64,000 nucleotides of DNA from Sutcliffiella sp. FSL R7-0096 (GCF_038595065.1 NZ_CP152003.1:1592001-1656000); one strand, 5' to 3'; positions 23,564-33,405 are shown, numbered from the stretch's first letter. Numbers and translations: made by a program. The notes: generated by a model not told the origin, from the letters alone.

Positions 23564-25855
23564 ATGATGAAGAAATTATCCGTTTCAGTTAGAAAGCTTG
23601 TAGAGTTTGTAATGATGGGTGGAAGCATAGACAATAGATTTGCAGGGGCTAATGTCATGCAGGAAGGGACGAAAACCCACCAACGTTTGCAGGGGAGTAG
23701 AGGGGGAAACTATCAAAAGGAAGTTTTCCTTTCCATTGAAATCCCAGTTGGTGAATACGAGTTGCAAATCGAAGGTAGATGTGACGGAATATACCGGGAT
23801 ACCGAACAAGTGACCATAGAAGAAATTAAGACAACTGCAAGGGATTTGAATGCTCTTACTGAACAGGATTTTCCTACCTATTGGGCCCAACTGAAGGTGT
23901 ACGCGTATATTTATTGTCTGCAGCACGAATTTACAACCATTACTGTGCATATGGTATATGCCAAAAGAACAAGCACCGAGGAAAGGACCTTTCAAAAGAC
24001 ATATGACATGATGGAGCTGACTTCCTTTATGCAGGAAGTGACGGTAGGATACATGGAGTTTCATAAGAGTTTACTGTCACTTAAGGAAGCGAGAAGGGAT
24101 AGTATCAAAAATCTTACATTCCCATATGCTTCTTATCGGACTGGACAGAGGGACCTTGCCAAAGCGGTATATAAAACGATTAAGGAAGAAAAACGCCTTT
24201 TTGCAATGGCGGCTACAGGGATAGGAAAAACGATCGCAACTGTTTTTCCTTCTGTTATGTCCCTTCAAGAGGGAAAGCAGGAGAGAATCATGTATTTGAC
24301 TGCCAAAACCATCACAAGGCAGGTAGCGGAAGAAGCATTTAGACTGTTAACTGAAAAAGGACTAGCCATAAAAGTGGTGACAATTACGGCAAAGGAAAAA
24401 ACCTGTTTTCAAGAGGAAACGTTATGTCAAAAAGAATTCTGTCCTTTTGCAAATGGTCATTATGATAGATTGAAGAATGGTCTTAGTGATATTTTGCAGC
24501 ATGAAAACTTGATGAATCGGGGGACGATAGAATCATATGCAAAAAAACATATGCTTTGCCCGTTTGAGTTTGCATTAGATCTGGCTATGTATGCGGACGT
24601 TGTCATCTGTGACTACAATTACTTTTTTGATCCGAAAGTTAAATTGCAGAGATGGGGGGACTTTCATAAGGAAACCATCCTTCTTATTGATGAGGCGCAT
24701 AATCTCGTGGACCGCTCAAGAGAGATGCTTTCTGCAACGTTGACAAAATCACTCTTCCTTCAGGCGAGCAGAGAAGTGAAAGAAGTAGATAGAGAGCTCT
24801 ATGTGAAGCTTAAAGGGGTAAATGATACCCTACTCAAGTGGAAAAAAGAAATGATAGCCTTAAATGAGTTTGTGTTTGAAGAAAAGCCGGGTGAGGTTAT
24901 CGAGGTTCTCCAGCAGGCGGTGGAAGCTTGTGAGAAGTGGCTGATGAACAATCCATCTGGTATGGCTCATCAGGAAGTACTCACAGCTTATTTTGAGGGA
25001 CAGGACTTTTTGCGGATTGCTAAAGAATTTGATGCGAGATACAAAACCATCGTCACCGTATTTAAGAGTGAAGTGCTGGTAAAGCTTGCATGCTTGGATT
25101 CATCTGCGGCAATTAGAAGAATGACGGGCAGAACTGTATCGACCATTTTCTTTTCAGCCACTTTACATCCACTGGGATACTTCCAAACTGTACTTGGAGG
25201 GGAGGAAAAAGATTATCATCTTTCCATCCCTACACCATTTAAGCAGGAGCAAACCGAAGTCTTTGCTAGGAAAATATCGACAAAATATAAGGATAGAGAA
25301 TCGTCCATCGCCCCGATCATTCACGCTATACAAGAAACGTTTCATTCCAAGCAAGGGAATTTTCTCATATTCTTCCCTTCCTATGAATATCTGTCACAGG
25401 TCTTTGAAATGTATAAGGACTATACCACGAAGGACACCATTGAAACAGCCGTACAGTCGCCTGTTATGACGGAAGAGGAAAGGGAGCGGTTTTTGCTGAA
25501 GTTTTCCTCTGACAGGAAAGGGACCTTTATAGCTTTTGCTGTGCTAGGAGGGATTTTTTCTGAGGGAATTGATTTAAAGGGAGACCGTTTAAATGGGGTG
25601 GGAATCGTCGGGGTTGGATTGCCCAAAATCACACATGAAAGGAACGTCATGAAGGATTACTTTCAAAAACAGGGTCAAAATGGCTTTGATTTTGCGTATG
25701 TTTACCCGGGGATGAACAAAGTGCAACAAGCAGGGGGAAGGCTGATCCGAAGCGAGGAAGATACTGGCTTTATTCTGTTATTGGATGACCGTTATTTTCA
25801 ACAAAAATATAGAAACCTGCTACCGCCTGAATGGCAACACTTCCATCAAGTGTGA
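23564..25855 (+). CDS. DinG/XPD-type DNA helicase with N-terminal PD-(D/E)XK-like domain
   Basis: A 763-residue superfamily 2 helicase. The N-terminal 180 residues look like a Cas4/RecB-type nuclease domain: LQIEGRCDGIYRDTEQ and VTIEEIKTTARD give the D...ExK pattern. Helicase motifs follow: Walker A AATGIGKTIATVFP, four cysteines of an XPD-type iron-sulphur site (CFQEETLCQKEFCPF and a later MLCPFE), the DEAH box LLIDEAHNLVDRS and the C-terminal QAGGRLIRSEEDTG. It probably unwinds DNA 5' to 3' in repair. A long hydrophobic N-terminal extension in the same frame lacks a ribosome binding site; GGGAG with 6 nt supports the ATG at 23564. Confidence 0.88.
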   Translation: MMKKLSVSVRKLVEFVMMGGSIDNRFAGANVMQEGTKTHQRLQGSRGGNYQKEVFLSIEIPVGEYELQIEGRCDGIYRDTEQVTIEEIKTTARDLNALTEQDFPTYWAQLKVYAYIYCLQHEFTTITVHMVYAKRTSTEERTFQKTYDMMELTSFMQEVTVGYMEFHKSLLSLKEARRDSIKNLTFPYASYRTGQRDLAKAVYKTIKEEKRLFAMAATGIGKTIATVFPSVMSLQEGKQERIMYLTAKTITRQVAEEAFRLLTEKGLAIKVVTITAKEKTCFQEETLCQKEFCPFANGHYDRLKNGLSDILQHENLMNRGTIESYAKKHMLCPFEFALDLAMYADVVICDYNYFFDPKVKLQRWGDFHKETILLIDEAHNLVDRSREMLSATLTKSLFLQASREVKEVDRELYVKLKGVNDTLLKWKKEMIALNEFVFEEKPGEVIEVLQQAVEACEKWLMNNPSGMAHQEVLTAYFEGQDFLRIAKEFDARYKTIVTVFKSEVLVKLACLDSSAAIRRMTGRTVSTIFFSATLHPLGYFQTVLGGEEKDYHLSIPTPFKQEQTEVFARKISTKYKDRESSIAPIIHAIQETFHSKQGNFLIFFPSYEYLSQVFEMYKDYTTKDTIETAVQSPVMTEEERERFLLKFSSDRKGTFIAFAVLGGIFSEGIDLKGDRLNGVGIVGVGLPKITHERNVMKDYFQKQGQNGFDFAYVYPGMNKVQQAGGRLIRSEEDTGFILLLDDRYFQQKYRNLLPPEWQHFHQV

Positions 25856-25950
25856 CTGTTAATTTAATAAACATTTACAGTGGCTTCATCCTATTTCAAT
25901 ATTTGTTGGGTAAAATGCTTAATAAGTATTGAATTTGGGGAGTGGATGTT

Positions 25951-26136
25951 ATGAGCAAGAAGCTTCAAAAGGCTCTAGAGCAACAACGAGAGTATTATAT
26001 TAACAAGCTTCTTTTAATAGGTGTGTATGATTCACTAGTTCTCGATGGAATGACTACAACAGAATTAAAGACAGAATATAATTATTTCTTTTGTGACGTC
26101 CCGAGCAAAAAAGTGAAGCCAGTAAAAAAGGCATGA
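25951..26136 (+). CDS. FbpA-like small basic protein (Fur-regulated basic protein family)
   Basis: A 61-aa basic protein with the FbpA-family pattern LQKALEQQREYYINKLLLIG, then TTTELKTEYNYFF and a lysine-rich tail. In B. subtilis, FbpA-C act with the iron-sparing response under Fur. I see no convincing Fur box upstream here, so iron control cannot be assumed. GGGGAGTGG with 5 nt supports the ATG at 25951 over the GTG three codons earlier. Confidence 0.65.
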   Translation: MSKKLQKALEQQREYYINKLLLIGVYDSLVLDGMTTTELKTEYNYFFCDVPSKKVKPVKKA

Positions 26137-26163
26137 CCCAGGTGCCACCGGGTTATGCCTTTT
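26126..26163. terminator. bidirectional terminator
   Basis: AAGGCATgaCCC pairs with GGGttATGCCTT, A-run and T-run on the two sides. It overlaps the ends of both convergent genes. Confidence 0.75.
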
Positions 26164-27292
26164 CGCCTCTCATGCTATATTCTTTTACTGCTTTCTCTTC
26201 CTGAGTGCCTTTTTCAAAATGTAAAGTTCTCGTTGGGAAGGCAACTACTACATCTTCTTCCTCAAGGATTTCCATGATTTTAAAGTTGATATCCTCTTTT
26301 ACCTGAAGATATTCTCCCCACATGACGGACTTGGTGAAGAAGTAGGTGAAAATGTCCAAGCTGCTTGCACCAAAGCTATCAAAGCGGACCAGAATCGTCT
26401 CTTGATCAATGTCCTCATGATGGCGGAGCATGTTCTCAATTCGACGGACCACTCTTTCCAGACTAGTTCTGGAGGTATCGTATTGAACCCCCAATTTGAA
26501 GGTGATTTGTCGTTTCCCCATTTTTGACCAGTTTGTAATGGGTTCATTCGATAAGGTAGCATTCGGGACGGTAACCACCGCTTGTGCGAATGTTCTGATC
26601 TGCGTACTGCGGAAGGAGATATCCTCGACCACACCTTCCACGCTTGGAGTCTTGATCCAATCCCCCATTGTAAAAGGCTTTTCGGTTACGATGATGAATC
26701 CGCCTAAAAGGTTTTTCAGGGATTCTTGTGCTGCCAATGCAAAAGCAAGGCCACCGAGTCCAAGACCTGCCACAATTCCGCCAACATCATATCCCCAAAC
26801 ATCGAGGACAATGCTGAATGTCAAAGCAAGTAGAATGAAACGCAATACCTTAGTGACAAAAGGCATGACAATTTTATCAACCTCAAATTCTAGTCGATGA
26901 GTGAGATTGGTGAAAAGATTGGATGAATAAGGGATGAAGTTGAAAATCCCCCAAGAAAATAATCCGATAACCGACGAACGCATCAGCTTGGAAAGGGTAT
27001 CTGGTTCCATCACAGTAAATGGAGCTGTTTTCAATGCGAAAAATATCCCTAAGATGACGAAAAACATCCTGACAGGCTTATCAAAGGCCAAGACTATATA
27101 AGTAAATAGGTCGGTCGGTGTTTTTCTGGAGACAGCAAGGATCCCTTTAAAGAAATACTTCGTAAACAGCTTGCGCCATAAAAGGAACAGTAACAGGATG
27201 GCAAGGGAAACCCCTACATCCAACCAAAAATCAAGGTCTGTCCAATACTCTGCCGTAATGACATTGGAAAACCAATCAATTGTCTTGTTCAA
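26153..27292 (-). CDS. MscS-family mechanosensitive channel
   Basis: A 379-aa membrane protein. Five hydrophobic segments precede the MscS pore-lining helix VGGIVAGLGLGGLAFALAAQ (about residues 170-190), with its Gly/Ala packing. The cytoplasmic beta domain follows (GDWIKTPSVEGVVEDISFRS, VVTVPNATLSNEPITNWS). The family releases solutes on hypo-osmotic shock; B. subtilis relatives are YkuT and YhdY. Divergent from the YeiH gene; the 280-bp gap between them shows only A/T-rich sequence. Confidence 0.92.
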   Translation of the reverse strand: MNKTIDWFSNVITAEYWTDLDFWLDVGVSLAILLLFLLWRKLFTKYFFKGILAVSRKTPTDLFTYIVLAFDKPVRMFFVILGIFFALKTAPFTVMEPDTLSKLMRSSVIGLFSWGIFNFIPYSSNLFTNLTHRLEFEVDKIVMPFVTKVLRFILLALTFSIVLDVWGYDVGGIVAGLGLGGLAFALAAQESLKNLLGGFIIVTEKPFTMGDWIKTPSVEGVVEDISFRSTQIRTFAQAVVTVPNATLSNEPITNWSKMGKRQITFKLGVQYDTSRTSLERVVRRIENMLRHHEDIDQETILVRFDSFGASSLDIFTYFFTKSVMWGEYLQVKEDINFKIMEILEEEDVVVAFPTRTLHFEKGTQEEKAVKEYSMRGEKA

Positions 27293-27572
27293 AATATAAA
27301 GCCTCCTTGGGTGATGCTTAATGATTTATTTGTAATGTCCATATAATTCATGTGCTATAAACTCATATTTCCACTATCATAAATCACTATATTACTACGA
27401 AGTTTAATAGATTTCAACGAGTAGCCTTTAATAGAAAAGGGTTGTAATTTAATAAATAGAATGGAAGTTTCATACAATATTCTTTTGTATTCCGAAAGTT
27501 CTTCTCGACAGTCTTTTCTATATTCTTTAAAATAGGAGAAGTGTTTACTTGGAATAGTTAGGGGTTAAGAGG

Positions 27573-28550
27573 ATGAAAAGTGCAATTATGTGGCTTCCGG
27601 GGATTATTCTGGTACTGAGTATTGCGAGTATAGCGAAAATTTTTGGCCACTTTTTCCCTTCGATAGGTGGAGTGCTATTCGCTTTGTTGATTGGAATTAT
27701 CATAAGAAACAGTTTGAATATAGATGAAAAATTCACTGAAGGAATAGACCTTGTTGTAAAAAAATGGCTGAAGGTTGCGATCATTTTGCTTGGAGCAACG
27801 TTGAGCTTCAGGAGTATCTTGGATATTGGAGCGCAATCCATTCTAGTCATTATATTTGTGGTGACAGGAGGTATCTTGGTCACTTTATTGGTGGGAAAAA
27901 TCTTAAAGATTGATCACACTTTATCCTTACTGATAGGTGCGGGAACCAGTATCTGTGGTGCGACCGCCATCTCAGTCCTAAAAGGTGTCTTGCATGCAAG
28001 GGAGTCTGTGGTGGCCTATGCAATTTCTACCATCTTCTTCTTTAATATTTTAGCAACCTTTTTATATCCTGTTCTTGGACAGTGGTTGCACCTCTCAGCG
28101 CTACAAATGGGAATCTGGGCAGGTGTTTCCATTCACGATACATCATCTGTTGTAGCTGTCGGCTATCTTCTTGGAGATGACGTCGGAGAGGTTGCCACAA
28201 CAGTCAAGCTGGTGAGAACATTGTTTATCTTACCGCTAGTACTGGCCATCTCATTTATTGCCGTCCGTAGGAGTGAGGGAACAACGAGCATCAAAGCGGC
28301 TTTTCCATTATTTATCATTGGCTTTTTGATAATGAGTGGTGCCTATTCTATCGGGGTGATTCCAGAACATATAAGTGGTTATCTGGGTGCTACAGCCAAA
28401 TTCCTGATAGTGATGGTCATGGCAGGAGTGGGATTACAGGTGCAATGGAAGAACATCAGAGGATTGGGAATGCAGCCGTTCGTTGCAGGGTTTGTTGCAG
28501 CCTTATTTGTTGGTGTCTTTAGTCTATTATTCATTTTATATTTGGTATGA
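27573..28550 (+). CDS. YeiH/UPF0324 family membrane transporter
   Basis: A 325-aa protein with about ten transmembrane helices. Family hallmarks are GVLFALLIGIIIRNS, LGATLSFRSILDIG, GTSICGATAISVLKG and GVSIHDTSSVVAVGYLLG. Members are annotated as putative sulfate exporters on the basis of neighbourhood data in other bacteria; transport has not been shown for this one. The start uses AGGGG/AAGAGG. No LysR regulator or sulphur gene adjoins it. Confidence 0.85.
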   Translation: MKSAIMWLPGIILVLSIASIAKIFGHFFPSIGGVLFALLIGIIIRNSLNIDEKFTEGIDLVVKKWLKVAIILLGATLSFRSILDIGAQSILVIIFVVTGGILVTLLVGKILKIDHTLSLLIGAGTSICGATAISVLKGVLHARESVVAYAISTIFFFNILATFLYPVLGQWLHLSALQMGIWAGVSIHDTSSVVAVGYLLGDDVGEVATTVKLVRTLFILPLVLAISFIAVRRSEGTTSIKAAFPLFIIGFLIMSGAYSIGVIPEHISGYLGATAKFLIVMVMAGVGLQVQWKNIRGLGMQPFVAGFVAALFVGVFSLLFILYLV

Positions 28551-28558
28551 GAAACATA

Positions 28559-28604
28559 AAAGGGTTCTAATCGAAACAGGTTCTTCGATTAGGACCCTTT
28601 TATA
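28559..28604. terminator. bidirectional terminator
   Basis: AAAAGGGTTCTAATCGAA pairs with TTCGATTAGGACCCTTTT (one G-T), a very stable stem between convergent genes. Confidence 0.88.
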
Positions 28605-28613
28605 TACTTTTCA

Positions 28614-28892
28614 TCAAGAAATTGCATCTTTTTTATCCCTAATATCTACTGTCTGTTCAAGTAGCCTTGTTCGCAATGAAGCCAGATAGAACGAGGAAAT
28701 CATGGAAGTGATATCCTGCCAGCTTTCAAGCTTTGGGCGATAGACGATCAGCTTTATTGCTTGAAGTGTCTGCTTCTCTAAAAACAAGCGGTACCGGCGA
28801 CTATCCTCGGGTTCGGTTTCATCAAGAAATTCAATGATAAGGGTATCTTCCAATTCAACAATCGGATGGACAACGGCAAAGGCTTGCAACAT
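28614..28892 (-). CDS. small protein of unknown function
   Basis: A 92-residue protein without a recognised domain: LQAFAVVHPIVELEDTLIIEF, an acidic DETEPEDSRRYRLFLEK segment, and helices near KLESWQDITSMISSFYLASL. Start choice: ATG at 28892 after GGAAAAGGTG, rather than the GTG two codons upstream that overlaps the signal. It is convergent with YeiH and probably monocistronic. Confidence 0.6.
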   Translation of the reverse strand: MLQAFAVVHPIVELEDTLIIEFLDETEPEDSRRYRLFLEKQTLQAIKLIVYRPKLESWQDITSMISSFYLASLRTRLLEQTVDIRDKKDAIS

Positions 28893-28977
28893 ATTCACCT
28901 TTTCCTTTTTTAATCCCCATTTTCGCCATCAGCTTGTCATGTTATACATTTTATTTATTCTTTTGCTTTATTAATGG

Positions 28978-29117
28978 CCTCTGTTGAATTCCGCAATAGG
29001 CTTCGCTTATCCAGAGGGTGACCTTGAGCCTTCTCGCAACACTTGAGGGGTCTCAAGATTGTCGCTACTCTCCCGCAGGAGTCTACGCCTTTTGCTCCAA
29101 TCAACAGCAGGAAACCT
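28978..29117 (-). repeat. family B repeat, minus orientation
   Basis: Read on the minus strand it starts CTGCTGTTGATTGGAGC and ends GGAATTCAACAG, with GTAGACTCCTGCGGGAG, TTGAGACCCC and GCGAAGCC in the core. It lies in the gap between the unknown gene and ligD. Confidence 0.78.
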
Positions 29118-29138
29118 GTTCATTATCAACAGGCAACT

Positions 29139-30977
29139 TTAACTTGGACTATTCTTTAGAAAAGATAGCACCTTTTCGAATGGTTGTTTCTCCTTACATG
29201 CCGAAAACCTTTGAAAAGGATCCTTGTTTCCCTTCAGCCTTTCCACTACCGTAAATAGAGTGAATTCCTCTGGTTTCATGCTCTCCTTGACCTCTTTCCA
29301 ATGGAGAGGGGTAGCTACTGTCGGAAGGTTGTTGCCCCTCAAAGAATAGGGAGCAATTATCGTTTTTCCTTCTCCGTGCTGAACATAATCAATATACACT
29401 TTTTCACCTCTATGTTTTTTTAGGCGTTCCACAGTAAAAAGAGTCGGTTCTTTTGTTACGAGATAGGTAGCGATGAATTCCGTAAACATTCGGGTATCCT
29501 CATAGGTGTAACTTGATTCAGGGAGTGGAATGTACACTTGAAGCCCTTTTCGGCCGGAAGTTTTGATGAAAGCCTCTAATTCAAGCTGATCAAATATTTC
29601 CTTCATCATTAACGCTCCGATAACAGCACCTGAAAAATGTTCCTTGGATGGAGGGTCAAGGTCAAAAACTATCTCGCTTGGTTGAAAAGTATGGATGGTT
29701 TGAAATGGAACATGGAATTCCAGGGCCAATTGATTTCCAAGCCATATCAAAGTTTCCAAATTGTTGCACATCATATAATTGATATCCTGATTTGTGATTG
29801 TCTCAACAAAATCAGGGGCATAATCCGGGCAGTTTTTCTGATAGAAACTTTCTCCATACATGCCATGTGGATAACGGATCACCGTGAGCAGCCTGTTTTT
29901 AAGAAACGGAAGTACTGTTGGAGCACACTTGGAAAGATAGTCAAGATAATCCTGTTTTGTGACCAGGGGCTCCTCCCAAAGTGGTTTGTCAGGGTGAGTG
30001 ATGGAAACGGTATTAGGGAGTCGGACGTTGTACAATTGATTCATGGTACATTCCCTCACATCCATATCAAAACGAAATTGCTTGAATTCAGGATGCCGGA
30101 GCTGATTTTGGTACAACTCCAAATAATAAATATCGAGGCAAATCCCTGGTTGTACATAAAGGTAGTCTTTATCTTCCTTAAAACTATTTTGCTTAATGAC
30201 AGCAATAAGGGCTGACTTTTCTTCAGATGAAATACCATGTGTGAACAGACCAAGCTCCATCACTTGCTCGCCATCAAATACTCCAATATGGAAATACCCG
30301 TTTTCTTTTTGATAGGAGGTGATAAAACATGTCACCGTTTTAAAATTTTTCACCTTTATCCAATCTGTAGATCTTTTTCCTTTCATGTATGTACTGCTGA
30401 GTTTTTTGGCAATAATACCCTCTCCATCTTCTAGCTGAACCTGCGACCATAGTTCATTCATTATGGTAAAAAATGGAACCATCTGAAGTTTGTCCTCTTT
30501 TGAATCGTCGGGGGTAAGTGGTAAGTGAAATTGTACGAAAAGTTGATGAAGCATTTCTTTCCGTTCCCTATAGGTTTTATCAGAGAGGTCTTTTCCTTTT
30601 AGTGTAAGTAAATCAAATGCCAAAAGAGTTGCAGGGAGATCCTTAGAAAGAAGGTCTACCTTGTCTTTCGACTTTGTTCTGCCTCGCTTCTGGATACCAC
30701 TAAAGTTTGCCTTGTAAGGAGAGGTGAGGACAGCAAGTTCGCAATCCAATGTCAAAGGAAGCATTTCTTGAAAATCTTTATCTCCCGACCATCCTTTTAT
30801 ATAGGTTATTATATCTGGGAACGACGCGTTAAGTCCTTTTCCATTTCTGCTTTGTAGCATGATAGAGCCCTGTTCCATTATCACAAGACAACGAAAACCG
30901 TCGTATTTGACTTCATATACCCATTCCTCCCCAATTGGCGCATCCCGGTGAAGAGTGGGTAACATAGGTTTAATCAT
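29139..30977 (-). CDS. ligD: bacterial NHEJ DNA ligase D (ligase plus polymerase domains)
   Basis: A 612-aa LigD with the B. subtilis YkoU layout. It has an N-terminal ATP-dependent ligase (Lys24 in EVKYDGFRC is the adenylated residue, with later DGEGIIAKKL and DWIKVKN motifs). The C-terminal primase-polymerase domain spans about residue 320 onward (EIVFDLDPPSKEHF, FIKTSGRKGLQVYIPL). No phosphoesterase domain is present. With Ku it seals double-strand breaks, chiefly in spores. GAGGTGG precedes the ATG. A family B repeat lies in the 221-bp gap to ku. Confidence 0.95.
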   Translation of the reverse strand: MIKPMLPTLHRDAPIGEEWVYEVKYDGFRCLVIMEQGSIMLQSRNGKGLNASFPDIITYIKGWSGDKDFQEMLPLTLDCELAVLTSPYKANFSGIQKRGRTKSKDKVDLLSKDLPATLLAFDLLTLKGKDLSDKTYRERKEMLHQLFVQFHLPLTPDDSKEDKLQMVPFFTIMNELWSQVQLEDGEGIIAKKLSSTYMKGKRSTDWIKVKNFKTVTCFITSYQKENGYFHIGVFDGEQVMELGLFTHGISSEEKSALIAVIKQNSFKEDKDYLYVQPGICLDIYYLELYQNQLRHPEFKQFRFDMDVRECTMNQLYNVRLPNTVSITHPDKPLWEEPLVTKQDYLDYLSKCAPTVLPFLKNRLLTVIRYPHGMYGESFYQKNCPDYAPDFVETITNQDINYMMCNNLETLIWLGNQLALEFHVPFQTIHTFQPSEIVFDLDPPSKEHFSGAVIGALMMKEIFDQLELEAFIKTSGRKGLQVYIPLPESSYTYEDTRMFTEFIATYLVTKEPTLFTVERLKKHRGEKVYIDYVQHGEGKTIIAPYSLRGNNLPTVATPLHWKEVKESMKPEEFTLFTVVERLKGNKDPFQRFSACKEKQPFEKVLSFLKNSPS

Positions 30978-31019
30978 TTGGAGCCACCTCTTGTAGTAAT
31001 TTGTGATAAAATAAAGAGA

Positions 31020-31160
31020 TTTCTAGCTGGTGATTGTAGCGAAAGGCGAAGACTCCGGCGGGAGGTAGCGGTAGACTTGAGACGCCGCAATGAAATGAGG
31101 AGGCTCAAGCACCGCCCCGCGGAAAGCGAAGTCTGGCGCGGAAATCAACAGCGGTGAATA
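31020..31160 (+). repeat. family B repeat between ku and ligD
   Basis: Runs from TTTCTAGCTGGTGATTGTAG to GGAAATCAACAGCGGTGAAT. The core has GGCGAAGACTCCGGCGGGAG, TGAGGAGGCTCAAGC and CGCCCCGCGGAAAGCGAAG. It opposes the direction of the surrounding genes. Confidence 0.85.
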
Positions 31161-31198
31161 ACCGGATACCTATTGGAAAGAAGAAAACATCTAACCTA

Positions 31199-32089
31199 TC
31201 AGCTAGATGCCTTCTTCTTTCTAGTTGTCCGTTTCTTCGGTTTCGTATCCTTCGCCTTAGTCTCTCCGGATGAAGCTTTTGCATCCGTTTTCTTCTTGAC
31301 CGGTTTTTCCCCTTGATCCTTTGTCCGTTCGATGCTAGCTTGCAGGGCACTCATCAAGTCCACCACATTGGATTTATCAGTATCTGCTGTTGTGGTGGTT
31401 CCTTCCTCTTTATTGATCTTTTCCTGAACGAGGCGGAGTACAGCCTCCCGATAATCATCATGATACTTTTCAGGATCAAATTCTGTCGTTAACTGATCGA
31501 TCAAAGTGATGGCCGTATCCAGTTCTTTCTTGTCAACAGCTTTTCTCTCTGGTACGCTTGGCACCTCTGAAACGTTCCGTACTTCATCGGGATAATGAAC
31601 CGTTTCCATTACAAGGCAATCCTTATATACGCGTACGATAGCGAGTTGCTGCTTGGAGCGGATGGTGATTTCTGCAACACCAATCTTTTTCGTATCTGCC
31701 AATGCTTCTCGTAATAAGGAATAGGCCTTGCTTCCGTTTTCTCCAGGGCCAAGAAAATAGGACCGGTTGAAGTAAATGGGATCGATATCTTCTAGTTTGA
31801 CAAAATCAATGATCTTTACACTTTTATCTTCATGCTCTTCTTTTAATTGCTTTAGCTCATCGTCGGATAAAATGACATATTTTCCTTTGACATACTCATA
31901 TCCTTTTACTAGGTCATTTTGTTCCACTTCTTTTTCGCAGTTTGGACAAACTTTCTCATATTTGATGGGGCTGTGACATTCCTTATGCAAAGTCCTGAGT
32001 TTGATGTCTTTATCTTCCGTTGCAGAAAACATTTTGATTGGAATATTGACTAACCCGAAACTGATGGAGCCTTTCCACATTGTGTGCAT
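31199..32089 (-). CDS. ku: Ku protein, non-homologous end joining
   Basis: A 296-residue bacterial Ku (B. subtilis YkoV). The core starts MWKGSISFGLVNIPIKMFSA and contains the conserved YVKGKYVILSDDELKQL and YFLGPGENGSKAYSLL regions. The C-terminal tail after about residue 250 is Lys-rich (KKRTTRKKKASS), as in spore-former Ku, and may bind DNA. It forms a homodimeric ring on DNA ends and recruits LigD. AAGGTGG with 6 nt supports the ATG. ligD follows on the same strand after a repeat. Confidence 0.95.
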   Translation of the reverse strand: MHTMWKGSISFGLVNIPIKMFSATEDKDIKLRTLHKECHSPIKYEKVCPNCEKEVEQNDLVKGYEYVKGKYVILSDDELKQLKEEHEDKSVKIIDFVKLEDIDPIYFNRSYFLGPGENGSKAYSLLREALADTKKIGVAEITIRSKQQLAIVRVYKDCLVMETVHYPDEVRNVSEVPSVPERKAVDKKELDTAITLIDQLTTEFDPEKYHDDYREAVLRLVQEKINKEEGTTTTADTDKSNVVDLMSALQASIERTKDQGEKPVKKKTDAKASSGETKAKDTKPKKRTTRKKKASS

Positions 32090-32205
32090 GCTTTACCACC
32101 TTAATGATCTTAAGATTTTGACAAAAGCACTATTCACGTGCTCTGTTGTAGTTTATCCTTATTGTAAAAGATAAGTAATATAAATAATGGAAAGGGATGA
32201 AAGCG

Positions 32206-33294
32206 TTGAGTGGGTATTTTTTCACTGGGTTTCCTGGTTTCATCTGTCAAGAGTTGGTTCGTGAGCTTTTAGCAACAAAAAAAGATATATCAGATGTTTT
32301 TCTGTTAGTTCTTCCCACCCAAAAAAGTATGTCGCTTCCAGTCATCCAATCTTATCAACGCATGTATCCACAGACGGCTTTTCACCTTATAGAAGGAGAT
32401 ATCACACAGCCCGATTTAATGATGAAAGATGACGACCAGCAAAGGGTCAGTGAGCGAACACACTATGTTTTTCATTTGGCAGCCATATATGATTTGGCAG
32501 TCAAAAAAGAAATAGCTTTTGAAGTGAATGTTAATGGTACGAGAGAAGTGCTGAGATGGCTCAAAAGTGTACCGGGTCTGAAACGCTTTATGTATTTCAG
32601 TACTGCCTATGTAGCGGGGAGAAGGGATGGGAAGATCTTGGAGAGAGAACTTGTTCATAAGTTCCCTTTCAAAAATCATTATGAAGAAACAAAATATTTA
32701 GCTGAGGTCTTGGTAGAGAAAGAAAAGATAAATCTACCTATTACCATCATTCGTCCCGGGATAGTCAAAGGGCACAGTCAAACAGGTGAAACCAGTAAAT
32801 TTGATGGTCCCTATATGATGTTGAATTTTCTTTATTCCCTTCGCTTCCTACCTTTAATTCCACATTTGGGGAAGGGCGATGCAGAATTCAATGTGGTGCC
32901 AATTGATTATATAGTTAAAAGTACATGTTTCCTTACCCATTCCGGGCGTGCGCTAGGAAGGACGTTCCATCTAACAAATCCTGAGCCCATAACGATAAGA
33001 GAGGCTTATAGAGTATTGATGGATAAATTATTAAAAAAGGAACCAAAAGGGTCCATTCCACTTCCTTTCGCAAAAACCTTCCTTCGTGTTCCAACGGCAA
33101 GAAAGTGGTTGAAAGTGGAACGTGAAGCATTGGATTACTTTACATGGAAAGGAAGTTTCGACTGCACAGAGGCCAGGACGATCTTAGGAGATGCTGGGAT
33201 CATTTGTCCTCCATTCCACTTAACTGCAGACACCATGGTGAAGTATTATAACGAGCATAGGAGCGACACAATGAAGCACATTCATATTTCCTAA
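32206..33294 (+). CDS. NAD(P)-dependent SDR / thioester-reductase-like protein
   Basis: A 362-aa extended SDR protein. The nucleotide loop is FFTGFPGFICQELV, followed by EGDITQPDL, VFHLAAIYDLAV and the active site STAYVAGRR with YEETKYLAE (Tyr-x3-Lys). It resembles the male-sterility/thioester-reductase branch, which acts on acyl groups or lipids. ATG at 32197 touches the AAAGGG signal, so TTG at 32206 (about 8 nt) is the likely start. Divergent from ku; substrate unknown. Confidence 0.8.
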   Translation: MSGYFFTGFPGFICQELVRELLATKKDISDVFLLVLPTQKSMSLPVIQSYQRMYPQTAFHLIEGDITQPDLMMKDDDQQRVSERTHYVFHLAAIYDLAVKKEIAFEVNVNGTREVLRWLKSVPGLKRFMYFSTAYVAGRRDGKILERELVHKFPFKNHYEETKYLAEVLVEKEKINLPITIIRPGIVKGHSQTGETSKFDGPYMMLNFLYSLRFLPLIPHLGKGDAEFNVVPIDYIVKSTCFLTHSGRALGRTFHLTNPEPITIREAYRVLMDKLLKKEPKGSIPLPFAKTFLRVPTARKWLKVEREALDYFTWKGSFDCTEARTILGDAGIICPPFHLTADTMVKYYNEHRSDTMKHIHIS

Positions 33295-33405
33295 CGAGAA
33301 GCCAATTTGGCTTCTTTTTGAGTTTATGGAATATTAAATTACTGAACAAAAGAACTAGATGAGCATTTTTATTAGGTATTTCGAAGTATTATAAAAATAT
33401 TTTTT

